DNA of 64,000 nucleotides from Bacillus sp. FJAT-27916 (GTDB lineage: Bacteria; Bacillota; Bacilli; Bacillales; Pradoshiaceae): positions 1,346,438 through 1,410,437 of the forward strand of contig NZ_LFZV01000001.1 of the NCBI RefSeq assembly GCF_001183965.1. The letters are read 5' to 3'. The position numbers and the translations under genes were made by a program. Shown piece after piece: positions 26,082-33,506 of the stretch. The notes below the pieces were generated by a model, which was given only the letters and a program-made list of their open reading frames with translations, did not search any database and was not told the origin of the DNA. How positions within the stretch are numbered: position 1 is the first letter of the stretch; each line of letters starts with the position of its first letter.

Positions 26082-27434
26082 ATGACGGAAGTGAAGGAAG
26101 AGACAGGATTGCTGGCTAAGGATGCGGAATATGTATGGCATTCGATGAAGCCGTATAGTCCGGATTCTACCGTGATTGCCGACAAGGCAAAGGGCTGCTG
26201 GGTGACGGATGCTGATGGAAACCGGCTGCTCGATGCAATGGCAGGCCTTTGGTGTGTCAATATTGGATATGGCCGGGAGGAATTGGCGGAAGCAGCCTAT
26301 GAGCAATTGAAACGCCTGGCTTATTTTCCGCTCAGCCAAAGCCATGCACCGGCAATTGTACTGGCGGAGAAGTTAAACGAGATGCTTGGCGGTGATTATG
26401 TCGTTTTCTTCTCTAACAGCGGATCGGAGGCGAACGAGGCAGCCTTCAAGATTGCTAGGCAATATCATCAGCAAAAGGGAGAACATGGGCGCTACAAATT
26501 CATCTCCCGCTACCGTTCCTACCATGGCAACTCCATGGGCGCTCTGGCTGCAACCGGGCAGGCTCAGCGCAAATATAAATATGAACCGCTTGCCCCGGGC
26601 TTTATTCACGTAGCTCCGCCCGATACGTACCGTTCACCAGAAATAGCGGACACCAAGCCGCAGGAACTTCAATCCGTACAGGAAATGGACCGAGTTATGA
26701 CATGGGAGCTCGGGGAAACAATCGCCGGTGTTATCATGGAGCCAATCATCACTGGAGGCGGGGTCATTATGCCGCCTGACGGTTATATGGCAGGCGTCAA
26801 GGAAGTCTGTGAGAAGCATGGGGCCTTGCTAATTGTCGATGAAGTAATCTGCGGCTTCGGCAGGACAGGAGAACCATTTGGCTTCATGAACTATGGGGTG
26901 AAGCCGGACATCATCACAATGGCGAAGGGAATCACGAGCGCTTATCTGCCTTTATCAGCGACAGCTGTTCGAAAGGAAATCTATGAAGCCTTCAAGGGAA
27001 CGGATGAATATGATTATTTCAGACACGTCAATACATTCGGCGGAAATCCAGCCGCCTGTGCGCTGGCGCTAAAGAATCTTGAAATCATGGAACAGGAGGG
27101 CATGTACGACCGCTCGAAAAAGCTAGGAAAACAATTAAGGGAAGACCTCGCAGGAGCAATCGGCGAACATCCTAATGTCGGCAGTATCCGCGGCAAAGGT
27201 CTTCTCATCGGAATCGAACTTGTAAAAGATAAGGAAACGAAAGAACCACTCGACATTAAGCATGTCAATCAAATTATTGCCGGATGCAAGAAAAAAGGTG
27301 TGTTGATTGGGAAGAATGGAGCAACGGTTGCGGGGTTCAATAATATATTAACCTTGGCGCCGCCGCTTTGTGTGAGTGAAGAGGAGCTTGGGTTGATCGT
27401 GAGGGTGATTTCGGAGGAAATCGCCAACATATAG
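26082..27434 (+). CDS. Class III omega-amino-acid transaminase (beta-alanine/beta-aminoisobutyrate:pyruvate type)
   Basis: A PLP enzyme moving the amino group of beta-alanine or beta-aminoisobutyrate to a keto acid, giving the semialdehyde used by the MmsA homologue 20 bases upstream. Visible class III motifs: FSNSGSEANEAAFKIAR (phosphate cup), YHGNSMGALAATG, VDEVICGFGRTG (253-263) and Schiff-base lysine K282 in ITMAKGITSAY. Length 450 is typical; closest characterised shape is the B. subtilis YhxA/omega-aminotransferase group. It is the last gene before a terminator, completing the operon. Confidence 0.9.
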   Translation: MTEVKEETGLLAKDAEYVWHSMKPYSPDSTVIADKAKGCWVTDADGNRLLDAMAGLWCVNIGYGREELAEAAYEQLKRLAYFPLSQSHAPAIVLAEKLNEMLGGDYVVFFSNSGSEANEAAFKIARQYHQQKGEHGRYKFISRYRSYHGNSMGALAATGQAQRKYKYEPLAPGFIHVAPPDTYRSPEIADTKPQELQSVQEMDRVMTWELGETIAGVIMEPIITGGGVIMPPDGYMAGVKEVCEKHGALLIVDEVICGFGRTGEPFGFMNYGVKPDIITMAKGITSAYLPLSATAVRKEIYEAFKGTDEYDYFRHVNTFGGNPAACALALKNLEIMEQEGMYDRSKKLGKQLREDLAGAIGEHPNVGSIRGKGLLIGIELVKDKETKEPLDIKHVNQIIAGCKKKGVLIGKNGATVAGFNNILTLAPPLCVSEEELGLIVRVISEEIANI

Positions 27435-27450
27435 AATGGTTTAGTCACTT

Positions 27451-27480
27451 AAGAGCCCACATATGAGGGTTCTTTTTTTT
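27451..27480 (+). terminator. Terminator of the pyrimidine degradation operon
   Basis: AAGAGCCC (27451-27458) pairs with GGGTTCTT (27467-27474), followed by a long T run. Confidence 0.85.
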
Positions 27481-27554
27481 AGGTTTAACTGATGCTGTAT
27501 AAATGAACTCCTCCGTCAGAAACTAACTCTGTCACAAAAGGGGGAGAACATCTC

Positions 27555-28322
27555 ATGAAATACGGTTATATCGGCCCAGGCATGCATTCAGGGCAGATTG
27601 AGCAGAAAAAAGGGCGCTATGTAACGGGTTTTGCTGTCGGCATCCTCTATTCCGATGGAAACAATTATCCCGTCATTCCCGGTAATGTCGCCAACTACTC
27701 AAGCTATCCGTTTCCCGTCCACTATAAATTAGTTCCTTGCTGTACAGGAAAGCGACTCTTAAATGGGGATTCTTCATTAGAGAAGAGGATTATCGAGGCT
27801 GCATTGCAGCTGCAGAGTGAAGGGGCAAAGGTGATTTCTAGCGTTTGCGGCTTCTTCGGAAATTTTCAGGCTCAAACTGCAAGTGCCCTCAATATCCCTG
27901 TCTACTTATCCAGTTTGGTCCAGTTGAATATGATTCAGATAGGGCTGAAGCCAGGGCAAAAGATTGGTATTTTAACTGCTTATGAAAAGGGATTGACCGA
28001 TGCGCTTTTAAAAAGCTGCGGGATTACAGATGAATCCAACCTGATTATCGGAGATCTTAGCAAGGGAGCTGAGTTTTCTTCCATTTCAAATGGTGCTGGT
28101 GCATTCCATAACGATCGGCTTCGTAATGAAGTTGTCAGCAAGGCAACTGAAATGACAGAAAAACATCCGGAAATTGGAGCCATTCTTCTGGAATGCAGCG
28201 ATCTTCCTCCCTGTGCCTATGCCATTCAACAAGCCGTGCAGCTGCCAGTAATTGATTTCATGACACTTATCCGGTGGGCGCATGATGCTAATAGTCAGAG
28301 TCCTTATTATGGATTTATTTGA
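27555..28322 (+). CDS. Asp/Glu/hydantoin racemase superfamily protein
   Basis: The 255-residue protein has the two-cysteine arrangement of the superfamily: C98 in VISSVCGFFGNFQ and C214 in AILLECSDLPPCA, one in each Rossmann-like half, plus GQKIGILTAYEKGLTDALL linking them. Family members racemise aspartate, glutamate or hydantoins, or act as maleate isomerase and arylmalonate decarboxylase. Its position right behind the hydantoinase/carbamoylase operon, though beyond the terminator, makes a hydantoin- or amino-acid-racemase role tempting but unproven. It starts with ATG after AAGGGGGAG. A TPP riboswitch follows about 55 bases later. Confidence 0.78.
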   Translation: MKYGYIGPGMHSGQIEQKKGRYVTGFAVGILYSDGNNYPVIPGNVANYSSYPFPVHYKLVPCCTGKRLLNGDSSLEKRIIEAALQLQSEGAKVISSVCGFFGNFQAQTASALNIPVYLSSLVQLNMIQIGLKPGQKIGILTAYEKGLTDALLKSCGITDESNLIIGDLSKGAEFSSISNGAGAFHNDRLRNEVVSKATEMTEKHPEIGAILLECSDLPPCAYAIQQAVQLPVIDFMTLIRWAHDANSQSPYYGFI

Positions 28323-28377
28323 ATGTAATCTTGAAAAAATTAGGAACATTTGTTAAGGTTAAACCAATCAAATCATT

Positions 28378-28460
28378 TGCAGGGGGACTCTTTTAGAGTT
28401 GAGAAGGTAGAACCTGACCCTTAGAACCTGACTTAGTTAACACTAGCGTAGGGAGCATCG
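28378..28460 (+). promoter_or_regulatory. TPP riboswitch, first of a tandem pair
   Basis: The THI-box landmarks are present: GGGGGACTC, AGTTGAGAAGG (variant of GCTGAGA), ACCCTTAGAACCTGA and GCGTAGGGAGC. It shares nearly all of its sequence with the second copy at 28722. It ends in its own expression platform (next entry). Confidence 0.9.
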
Positions 28461-28483
28461 TATAATATGTTTTTGTATACTTT

Positions 28484-28512
28484 AGCTCTCCATTTGTTTT
28501 GGAGAGCTTTTA
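28484..28512 (+). terminator. Riboswitch 1 terminator
   Basis: AGCTCTCC (28484-28491) and GGAGAGCT (28501-28508) followed by T4, 25 bases downstream of the first aptamer. Confidence 0.8.
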
Positions 28513-28550
28513 ACTTTATTCAGCTTTTTATGGCAAACTCAATGCAAGTT

Positions 28551-28690
28551 GAAAGAAGGCTTCAGGGGCGAGTGCAAACTCCTGCTGAATAAAGTAAAAG
28601 CCTCCGGCGGATGGCAGAAAAGTTGAGAGGAAGGTTTTCGGGCGGAGCCCGAACAACTTTTCGCCGCAATAACTCCGAGGAGTTATTGGG
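28551..28690 (+). other. Highly structured insert between the two riboswitches
   Basis: Three consecutive hairpins fill this segment. First: GGCTT/AAGCC outside TTCAG/CTGAA outside GAGT/ACTC with a GCAA loop. Second: GAAAAGTTG (28617-28625) with CAACTTTTC (28654-28662), enclosing TTCGGGC/GCCCGAA. Third: AATAACTC/GAGTTATT with loop CGAG (28668-28687). No reading frame is evident. It may be a mobile hairpin element or a structured RNA. Confidence 0.6.
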
Positions 28691-28721
28691 ATGTTTCCTA
28701 AAACTAAATAAATCATTTGAT

Positions 28722-28804
28722 TGCGGGGGGACTCTTTTAGAGTTGAGAAGGTTAAAACCTGACCCTTAGAACCTGTTAGTTAATACTGGCGTAGGGAGCA
28801 ATGG
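28722..28804 (+). promoter_or_regulatory. TPP riboswitch, second of a tandem pair
   Basis: Carries GGGGGGACTC, AGTTGAGAAGG, ACCCTTAGAACCTG and GCGTAGGGAGCA, plus the same AATCATTTG lead-in as copy 1, which implies a local duplication. It directly precedes thiM. Confidence 0.92.
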
Positions 28805-28827
28805 TCATCAGGCGTATACTGATGCTT

Positions 28828-28869
28828 AAGCCCTTTTATTCTTGCTAGTGAGATAGAAGGGCTTTTTTC
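28828..28869 (+). terminator. Riboswitch 2 terminator
   Basis: AAGCCCTT (28828-28835) pairs with AAGGGCTT (28857-28864) and is followed by T6, 35 bases before the thiM start. Confidence 0.85.
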
Positions 28870-28903
28870 TTTCTTGCGTCCATCAAAAAATGGAGGAGAG
28901 AAG

Positions 28904-29689
28904 ATGAACGATTTATCTGGAGGAACAAATGTATTCACCCAAGTACGTGAGAGGAATCCACTCATTCATTGCATCACGAATTATGTGGCAGCTAATCTGC
29001 AGGCAAATGGCCTGCTGGCAATTGGGGCGTCACCTGTGATGGCGGATGGCCCTGATGAGGTGGAGGAGATCATTAAGGCGGCATCGGCCCTTTCCATCAA
29101 TATCGGGACACTCAATCCACAGATGAGGACGGCAATGCTAAAGGCGGGCAGGGCCGCTAATGTGCGAGAAATCCCAGTATTGCTCGATCCTGTCGCGGTC
29201 GGGGCTGCTTTGTATCGGAAGGACACCGTTCGAGAGCTTCTTGATGAAGTTCATGTAGATGCGATTCGCTGTAATGTTGGTGAGCTCGCAGCACTTTCTG
29301 GAGCTGCATGGGAGCAGAAGGGTGTGGACAGCGGCACGGGGACGATTGACCTTGAGGAGGAGGCTAAGAAGGTTGCCTTGAAATATGAGTGCCTCGTGAT
29401 TGTGACGGGGGAACGGGATTATCTAACGGATGGGGTGGAAGGACGCTGGGTTAGCGGCGGTCATCCGATCATCACGCAGGTTACGGGCAGCGGCTGTTTG
29501 CTCAGTTCGGTTTGTACTGCGCTATTGGCTGTCCATACAGAAAATCGATTAGATAGACTTGCAGAAGGATTGTCTCTTTATAAGCGGGCGAGTGAGGAAG
29601 CGTATCAGCAAAGCTCAACTCCTGCATCCTTCCAAGCTGCCTTTCTGGATCAATTATTTATCCAAGCGAATGGGAGGGTGGAAGCATGA
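28904..29689 (+). CDS. thiM: Hydroxyethylthiazole kinase
   Basis: Phosphorylates the thiazole moiety (HET) in thiamine salvage. The 261-residue protein has ThiM motifs: PLIHCITNYVAANLQANGLLA (start trimmed), GASPVMADGPDEVEEI, LDPVAVGA, the anion hole/ATP region IVTGERDYLTDG and the catalytic loop QVTGSGCLLSSVC. The ATG at 28904 has GGAGGAGAG just upstream; a longer frame from 28874 starts inside the riboswitch terminator spacer. Its end overlaps thiD by four bases (ATGA). Controlled by the tandem TPP riboswitches. Confidence 0.94.
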   Translation: MNDLSGGTNVFTQVRERNPLIHCITNYVAANLQANGLLAIGASPVMADGPDEVEEIIKAASALSINIGTLNPQMRTAMLKAGRAANVREIPVLLDPVAVGAALYRKDTVRELLDEVHVDAIRCNVGELAALSGAAWEQKGVDSGTGTIDLEEEAKKVALKYECLVIVTGERDYLTDGVEGRWVSGGHPIITQVTGSGCLLSSVCTALLAVHTENRLDRLAEGLSLYKRASEEAYQQSSTPASFQAAFLDQLFIQANGRVEA

Positions 29690-30510
29690 ATGTGGTGATG
29701 ACGATTGCCGGGTCAGATTCCGGCGGAGGAGCAGGCATACAGGCTGACTTGAAGACCTTTCAGGAGCTGGGTGTCTTCGGAACATCTGTGGTGACGGCCT
29801 TAACGGCTCAAAATACGATGGGTGTTCATGATATATTTGCCACGACCTCAGCATTTGTCCGGTCTCAGGCAGCGGCTGTGTTCTCTGACTTTCCTGTCCA
29901 GGCTGCTAAAACAGGAATGCTCGCTTCAAGTGAGATTATTCGTGAAACAGCGGAGATTCTCAGAATGCAAGATTTGCAGCTTGTCGTTGACCCTGTCATG
30001 GTTGCCAAGGGCGGCGAGCAGCTGCTTGGAATGGAGGCTGTCCGTGACCTAAGGGAGCATTTGATTCCGCTTAGTACGGTTATTACGCCGAATATACCGG
30101 AAGCAGAGGTACTGACGGGAATGAAAATCCACAATGAGAATCAAATCGCAAAAGCGGCTGAGCATTTGCTTGAGCTTGGGGCGAACTGTGTTGTCATGAA
30201 GGGCGGTCATGTTGATGACCCGGATTTTGCAACGGACGCCGTGTACTTTGAGAACGGTCATTCGTTTAAAATGACAACCAAGCGTGTCCGAACTCGGCAT
30301 ACCCATGGGACAGGCTGTACCTTTTCTGCAGCCATTACAGCCTTCTTAGGACAGGGATGGACGGTGGAAGAGTCTATCGTAGCAGCAAAGCAATTTATCC
30401 AGCTGGCAATTGAGCAGGAGCTTGGGCTCGGAAGCGGAAGTGGACCGACGAATCATTTTGCTTATAGAAAAAGTAAGGAGAAATGTGAGGTGGAAATCAT
30501 TGAAGCGTGA
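29686..30510 (+). CDS. thiD: Hydroxymethylpyrimidine (phosphate) kinase
   Basis: Phosphorylates HMP and HMP-P for thiamine synthesis. Start motif TIAGSDSGGGAGIQADLKTF, LVVDPVMVAKGG, TPNIPEAEVL and the C-terminal catalytic GTGCTFSAAI are all present over 274 residues. The ATG overlaps the thiM stop, with GGGAGG upstream. Its distal 11 bases overlap the thiE start. The residue pattern fits ThiD rather than the pyridoxal-kinase paralogue, though Bacillus enzymes can do both. Confidence 0.93.
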   Translation: MNVVMTIAGSDSGGGAGIQADLKTFQELGVFGTSVVTALTAQNTMGVHDIFATTSAFVRSQAAAVFSDFPVQAAKTGMLASSEIIRETAEILRMQDLQLVVDPVMVAKGGEQLLGMEAVRDLREHLIPLSTVITPNIPEAEVLTGMKIHNENQIAKAAEHLLELGANCVVMKGGHVDDPDFATDAVYFENGHSFKMTTKRVRTRHTHGTGCTFSAAITAFLGQGWTVEESIVAAKQFIQLAIEQELGLGSGSGPTNHFAYRKSKEKCEVEIIEA

Positions 30511-31135
30511 ACAGCTGCAGGTTTATTTTGTGATGGGGTCAGTTAATGTCAAGGAAGCAAACCCTCTTGAAGTTTTAGAGCAAGCCTTAAAGGGCGGAAT
30601 CACCATGTTCCAATTCAGGGAAAAGGGCAAGCGTGCAAGAACGGGAATAGAATACGAGAGATTGGCTCATGAATGTCATCGTTTATGCAAGCAGTATCAA
30701 GTACCGTTTATTGTCAATGATGATGTCAATTTGGCGCTTGAGCTGGATGCAGATGGTGTTCATATCGGGCAGGAGGACGGAAGGGTAGATGAAGTCCGCG
30801 CTCGGATTGGCTCGAAGTGGCTCGGGGTATCTGTCCACTCGAAAGAAGAAGTGGCGATCGCCTATCGCGCGAAAGCTGATTATGTCGGGATTGGTCCAGT
30901 CTTTGGAACCAAATCGAAGGAGAATGCGCCTCCTCCTGCTGGGACTGCCTTGATTGCAGAAACGAAAATCCTATATCCAGATTTGCCAATTGTCGCAATT
31001 GGTGGTGTGACAGGGGAAAACGCTCATATTCCGCGCAGTGCTGGTGCCGATGGAGTGGCGTTGATTTCGTGGATATGCGAGAGTGACCATATTGAGGAAG
31101 ATATTAAAAGACTGAAGGAATTATCCGTATTGTAG
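30500..31135 (+). CDS. thiE: Thiamine-phosphate synthase
   Basis: Joins HMP-PP and thiazole phosphate to make thiamine monophosphate. The 211-residue TIM barrel has VYFVMGS, FQFREKGKRA, PFIVNDDVNLALELDADGVH, HIGQED, GVSVHS and YVGIGPVFGTKSKENA, then VAIGGV. I chose TTG 30500, seven bases after GAGGTGG and overlapping the thiD stop; the B. subtilis protein also begins shortly before this VYF(V/I)MGS block. The substrate-closing loop near GTKSKENAPP is intact. Last gene of thiM-thiD-thiE. Confidence 0.92.
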   Translation: MKREQLQVYFVMGSVNVKEANPLEVLEQALKGGITMFQFREKGKRARTGIEYERLAHECHRLCKQYQVPFIVNDDVNLALELDADGVHIGQEDGRVDEVRARIGSKWLGVSVHSKEEVAIAYRAKADYVGIGPVFGTKSKENAPPPAGTALIAETKILYPDLPIVAIGGVTGENAHIPRSAGADGVALISWICESDHIEEDIKRLKELSVL

Positions 31136-31144
31136 AGAAATAAT

Positions 31145-31179
31145 AAACGGACAGGTTTGAGACTAACGGTTTCGGTTTT
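31145..31179. repeat. Left arm of a long imperfect inverted repeat
   Basis: Reverse-complement of this block aligns with 31955-31989, sharing CGTTAGT, CCTGTCCGTT and flanking AAAAC/AAC blocks, with mismatches only in the centre and two small gaps. The arms enclose about 0.78 kb holding the thi terminator and the DUF2251 gene. Confidence 0.65.
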
Positions 31180-31211
31180 CGAGTACAAAGACAAAATTCG
31201 CATACAAATTA

Positions 31212-31249
31212 GCAGTCCTATTCACAACTGAATTGGGCTGCGTCTTTTT
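31212..31249 (+). terminator. Terminator of thiM-thiD-thiE
   Basis: GCAGTCC (31212-31218) pairs with GGGCTGC (31235-31241), extended inside by ATTCA/TGAAT, then GTCTTTTTG. The rest of the 333-base gap to the next gene shows nothing else apart from the repeat arm. Confidence 0.8.
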
Positions 31250-31468
31250 GTTGATATATCAGTGTTTACTGTGCAATTAAGGATGTTTTACCTCACGAAT
31301 CCCCCCTTTATGGTAAGGTGACAGAAGTTATTGTCAGTGTACATGTTCTAAAGCTAACTACTATGCGATTTGGCGTACTATAAATGATAAGAAAGTTTCT
31401 GAATATTTATGTTAAAATTAAAAAAGTGAGCTTGTTTAACGATATATTGTTTTTTAGGGGCGAGTCTA

Positions 31469-31867
31469 ATGAGTAATCAAGAAGAAAGTTTTGTTGTTGA
31501 TGGGGTATCTCCCGATGGTAAGTGGCTGTGTGTATTTGAGGATGACGGAGAGACTGGATACTTATATTTTTGCCCATTGTCTTCTGACGGGGAAATGGTA
31601 GGTATTGCTGATGCCCTTTGGATTTATAATCAAATATCTCCTTCAATTTTTGAATGTGAAAAAGTAGATATTATTTGGTCTGAGGACTCTATGAAATCTA
31701 TCCTGATTGTAGATGGAGAGTGTTGGGGAATATTTGATTTATTGTCAAAACGAAAGCTAAATGCACCAAGGCACAATAATATAATAGTCTCGATTTCATT
31801 AAAGATTTGGGAAGAGGGAATACCATCAAATTTAGGCGAACCTCTCAATTTCAACGTACAGAATTAA
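31469..31867 (+). CDS. DUF2251 family protein
   Basis: The family pattern is clear: VFEDDGETGYLYF, ADALWIYNQI, VDIIWSEDSMKSILIVDG and FDLLSKR, over 132 residues with no signal or membrane part. DUF2251 proteins have no assigned function; they often occur singly or beside polymorphic-toxin immunity genes. GGGGCGAG precedes the ATG. The gene has its own strong terminator and sits between long inverted repeats, so it looks like recently acquired cargo. Base usage is slightly more A+T-rich than the thi operon. Confidence 0.82.
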   Translation: MSNQEESFVVDGVSPDGKWLCVFEDDGETGYLYFCPLSSDGEMVGIADALWIYNQISPSIFECEKVDIIWSEDSMKSILIVDGECWGIFDLLSKRKLNAPRHNNIIVSISLKIWEEGIPSNLGEPLNFNVQN

Positions 31868-31880
31868 TAAAGTCACCTTA

Positions 31881-31918
31881 AAAAAATGCTTGAAGATAAG
31901 ATGCTCCAAGCATTTTTT
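31881..31918 (+). terminator. Terminator of the DUF2251 gene
   Basis: AAAAAATGCTTG (31881-31892) pairs perfectly with CAAGCATTTTTT (31907-31918); it would also stop leftward transcripts. Confidence 0.88.
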
Positions 31919-31954
31919 ATGTTGATTCACTTACAAAATTGCCTGCTTTTCTTC

Positions 31955-31989
31955 AAAACAGAACCCGTTAGTTTGAGACCTGTCCGTTT
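31955..31989. repeat. Right arm of a long imperfect inverted repeat
   Basis: Partner of the block at 31145-31179. The next gene starts about 40 bases further on. Confidence 0.65.
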
Positions 31990-32030
31990 TCTTTTATGTA
32001 TGAGCAATGATAAAAAGAATGGGTGAAATC

Positions 32031-32540
32031 ATGAATATTAAGCCATTTCCGATAGATTTTACAGCTGGAATAACACCGTTTTTTCAAGTAGATGATTCAG
32101 AAAGAATCCGTTTTTCGATGTCAGATTTTCAGCAAAATCCAGGGACCTTAAAGCAGGTTTTTTACCATATGTTTGATAGTGGCGAAAACCTTGATTGTGT
32201 CTTCATCTCCGGCTATGAAACGGAATTAGGTGTTCAAAGAGAAAGATTGGGGTTAGGCAAGCTACTTGAAATCACGAACTGGAAAAATGAAAAGAGCTGG
32301 AATGATGATCTGGATGCCTATATCATTTATACGCAGGTGAATAGCCTGAGGGCATCGGAAATCTACCGATATTTCTTGAAGCTTATGCGAGGACATATGC
32401 CCCTCTATATTTGTTTTTATAATGAAGAGTACTTAGTATACGTGAATAATGATGTGCTCGATATCCTTTCAGCTGAATCAAAAATCACCCTGCTGAAAAA
32501 ACGATTTGACGAGCTATATGACAAATTTCATGCACAGTAA
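32031..32540 (+). CDS. Unrecognised 169-residue cytoplasmic protein
   Basis: Soluble mixed alpha/beta protein, MNIKPFPIDFTAGITPFFQV onwards, with aromatic-rich segments (YRYFLKLMRGHMPLYICFYNEEYLVYVNNDV trimmed: MRGHMPLYICFY, LVYVNNDVLDIL) and a Lys-rich C-terminal helix. I chose ATG 32031 preceded by GGGTGA; the frame opens eight codons earlier without a ribosome site. It could be an immunity-type or SUKH/DUF-like protein given its DUF2251 and DUF2785 neighbours, but I cannot name a family. Confidence 0.65.
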   Translation: MNIKPFPIDFTAGITPFFQVDDSERIRFSMSDFQQNPGTLKQVFYHMFDSGENLDCVFISGYETELGVQRERLGLGKLLEITNWKNEKSWNDDLDAYIIYTQVNSLRASEIYRYFLKLMRGHMPLYICFYNEEYLVYVNNDVLDILSAESKITLLKKRFDELYDKFHAQ

Positions 32541-32559
32541 TGATTCTTTTTGAAGTTTA

Positions 32560-33411
32560 TTAGACTGAAGCTAAGCAGCTTTCAATTTCCTTTTGCAAGG
32601 TAGGCAGTTCATCCCTCCCATTGATTGCGAAATAAAGGCTTTTCAAAAAGGTCTTACAGTTAGCATAGAGGAACCAATAGTTTTCTTCTTCTACTTGTTT
32701 CTTTATTTCGTGAAGCTTTGATGGCATTCCTCTAACTAACGCTGCTACTTCTTCCGGGCTGACTCCATTATGAAGGAACGAAATGATGGCGTTGCTGATT
32801 CTTTCGTCTTCATCATGTACATACACGCTTTGATGTACATAGATTTTATCCAAAAGTGAATGTAATAGAGCCAATCTCGATTCCTGGTCAATTTTTTTGC
32901 TTTTGGCGAGTTCATCTACAACATCTGAAGCATGGGCAATACTGTGTGCCCAGCCTTTCTTAGGGACAAATCCTCTTAAATCCCTTTCAGCGTTTATGTA
33001 AAGAATCATATTTTCCTTAATCTTATCCAATATACCTTGAGGCAAGAAATTCTCTTCATTATCTTTATACAGGATGAGCGCGAGTAATAGGGTTGTAAAT
33101 GATCTCGTAAAAACGGTATCTGTGCCGCATTCGCCAATGCCTTGAAACAAGAAGGCATCACTTACACCACACTCAGCTAATTCGATATATAGTTCATGCT
33201 CGATTTGGTTATTCAGGCTTAGCTCACAGAAAGAACCGTATATTAATTGGTCTCTTAGCTCACTGTTCGGTGTACCGATATGAGTGAGCATAGATTTAAT
33301 GAGCACATTCTTATGTATATGTTTTGGTAGTCTTCCTTCCTCTTGAAAGTGCTTTAATGCTTCGTATAGTTGTTGCTCCTCAAGGGGTGTTACGGCAGCA
33401 AGTGTCTTCAT
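32560..33411 (-). CDS. DUF2785 domain protein
   Basis: The 283-residue, mostly helical protein has the hallmark ERDLRGFVPKKGWAHSIAHASD, together with DTVFTRSFTTLLLALIL and HDEDERISNAIISFL, all typical of DUF2785 proteins. Their function is unknown; the conserved RG.VP.KGWAH.IAH histidines suggest a catalytic or metal site. AAAGGAG lies seven bases before the ATG. It converges on the previous gene with 19 bases between them and no visible terminator. Confidence 0.83.
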   Translation of the reverse strand: MKTLAAVTPLEEQQLYEALKHFQEEGRLPKHIHKNVLIKSMLTHIGTPNSELRDQLIYGSFCELSLNNQIEHELYIELAECGVSDAFLFQGIGECGTDTVFTRSFTTLLLALILYKDNEENFLPQGILDKIKENMILYINAERDLRGFVPKKGWAHSIAHASDVVDELAKSKKIDQESRLALLHSLLDKIYVHQSVYVHDEDERISNAIISFLHNGVSPEEVAALVRGMPSKLHEIKKQVEEENYWFLYANCKTFLKSLYFAINGRDELPTLQKEIESCLASV

Positions 33412-33506
33412 AGGTTTCTCCTTTTCATATCGTTAATTCTGGAATGGTGCTGCTTAATAAGCAGTCAACTTGCTCAAAAAAATATTAAGTAAGGGTGGAT
33501 AAACTA

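Noticed and set aside
31145..31989. Insertion sequence
   Set aside because: No transposase or remnant lies between the inverted repeats, and no target-site duplication is evident; only the repeats are reported.
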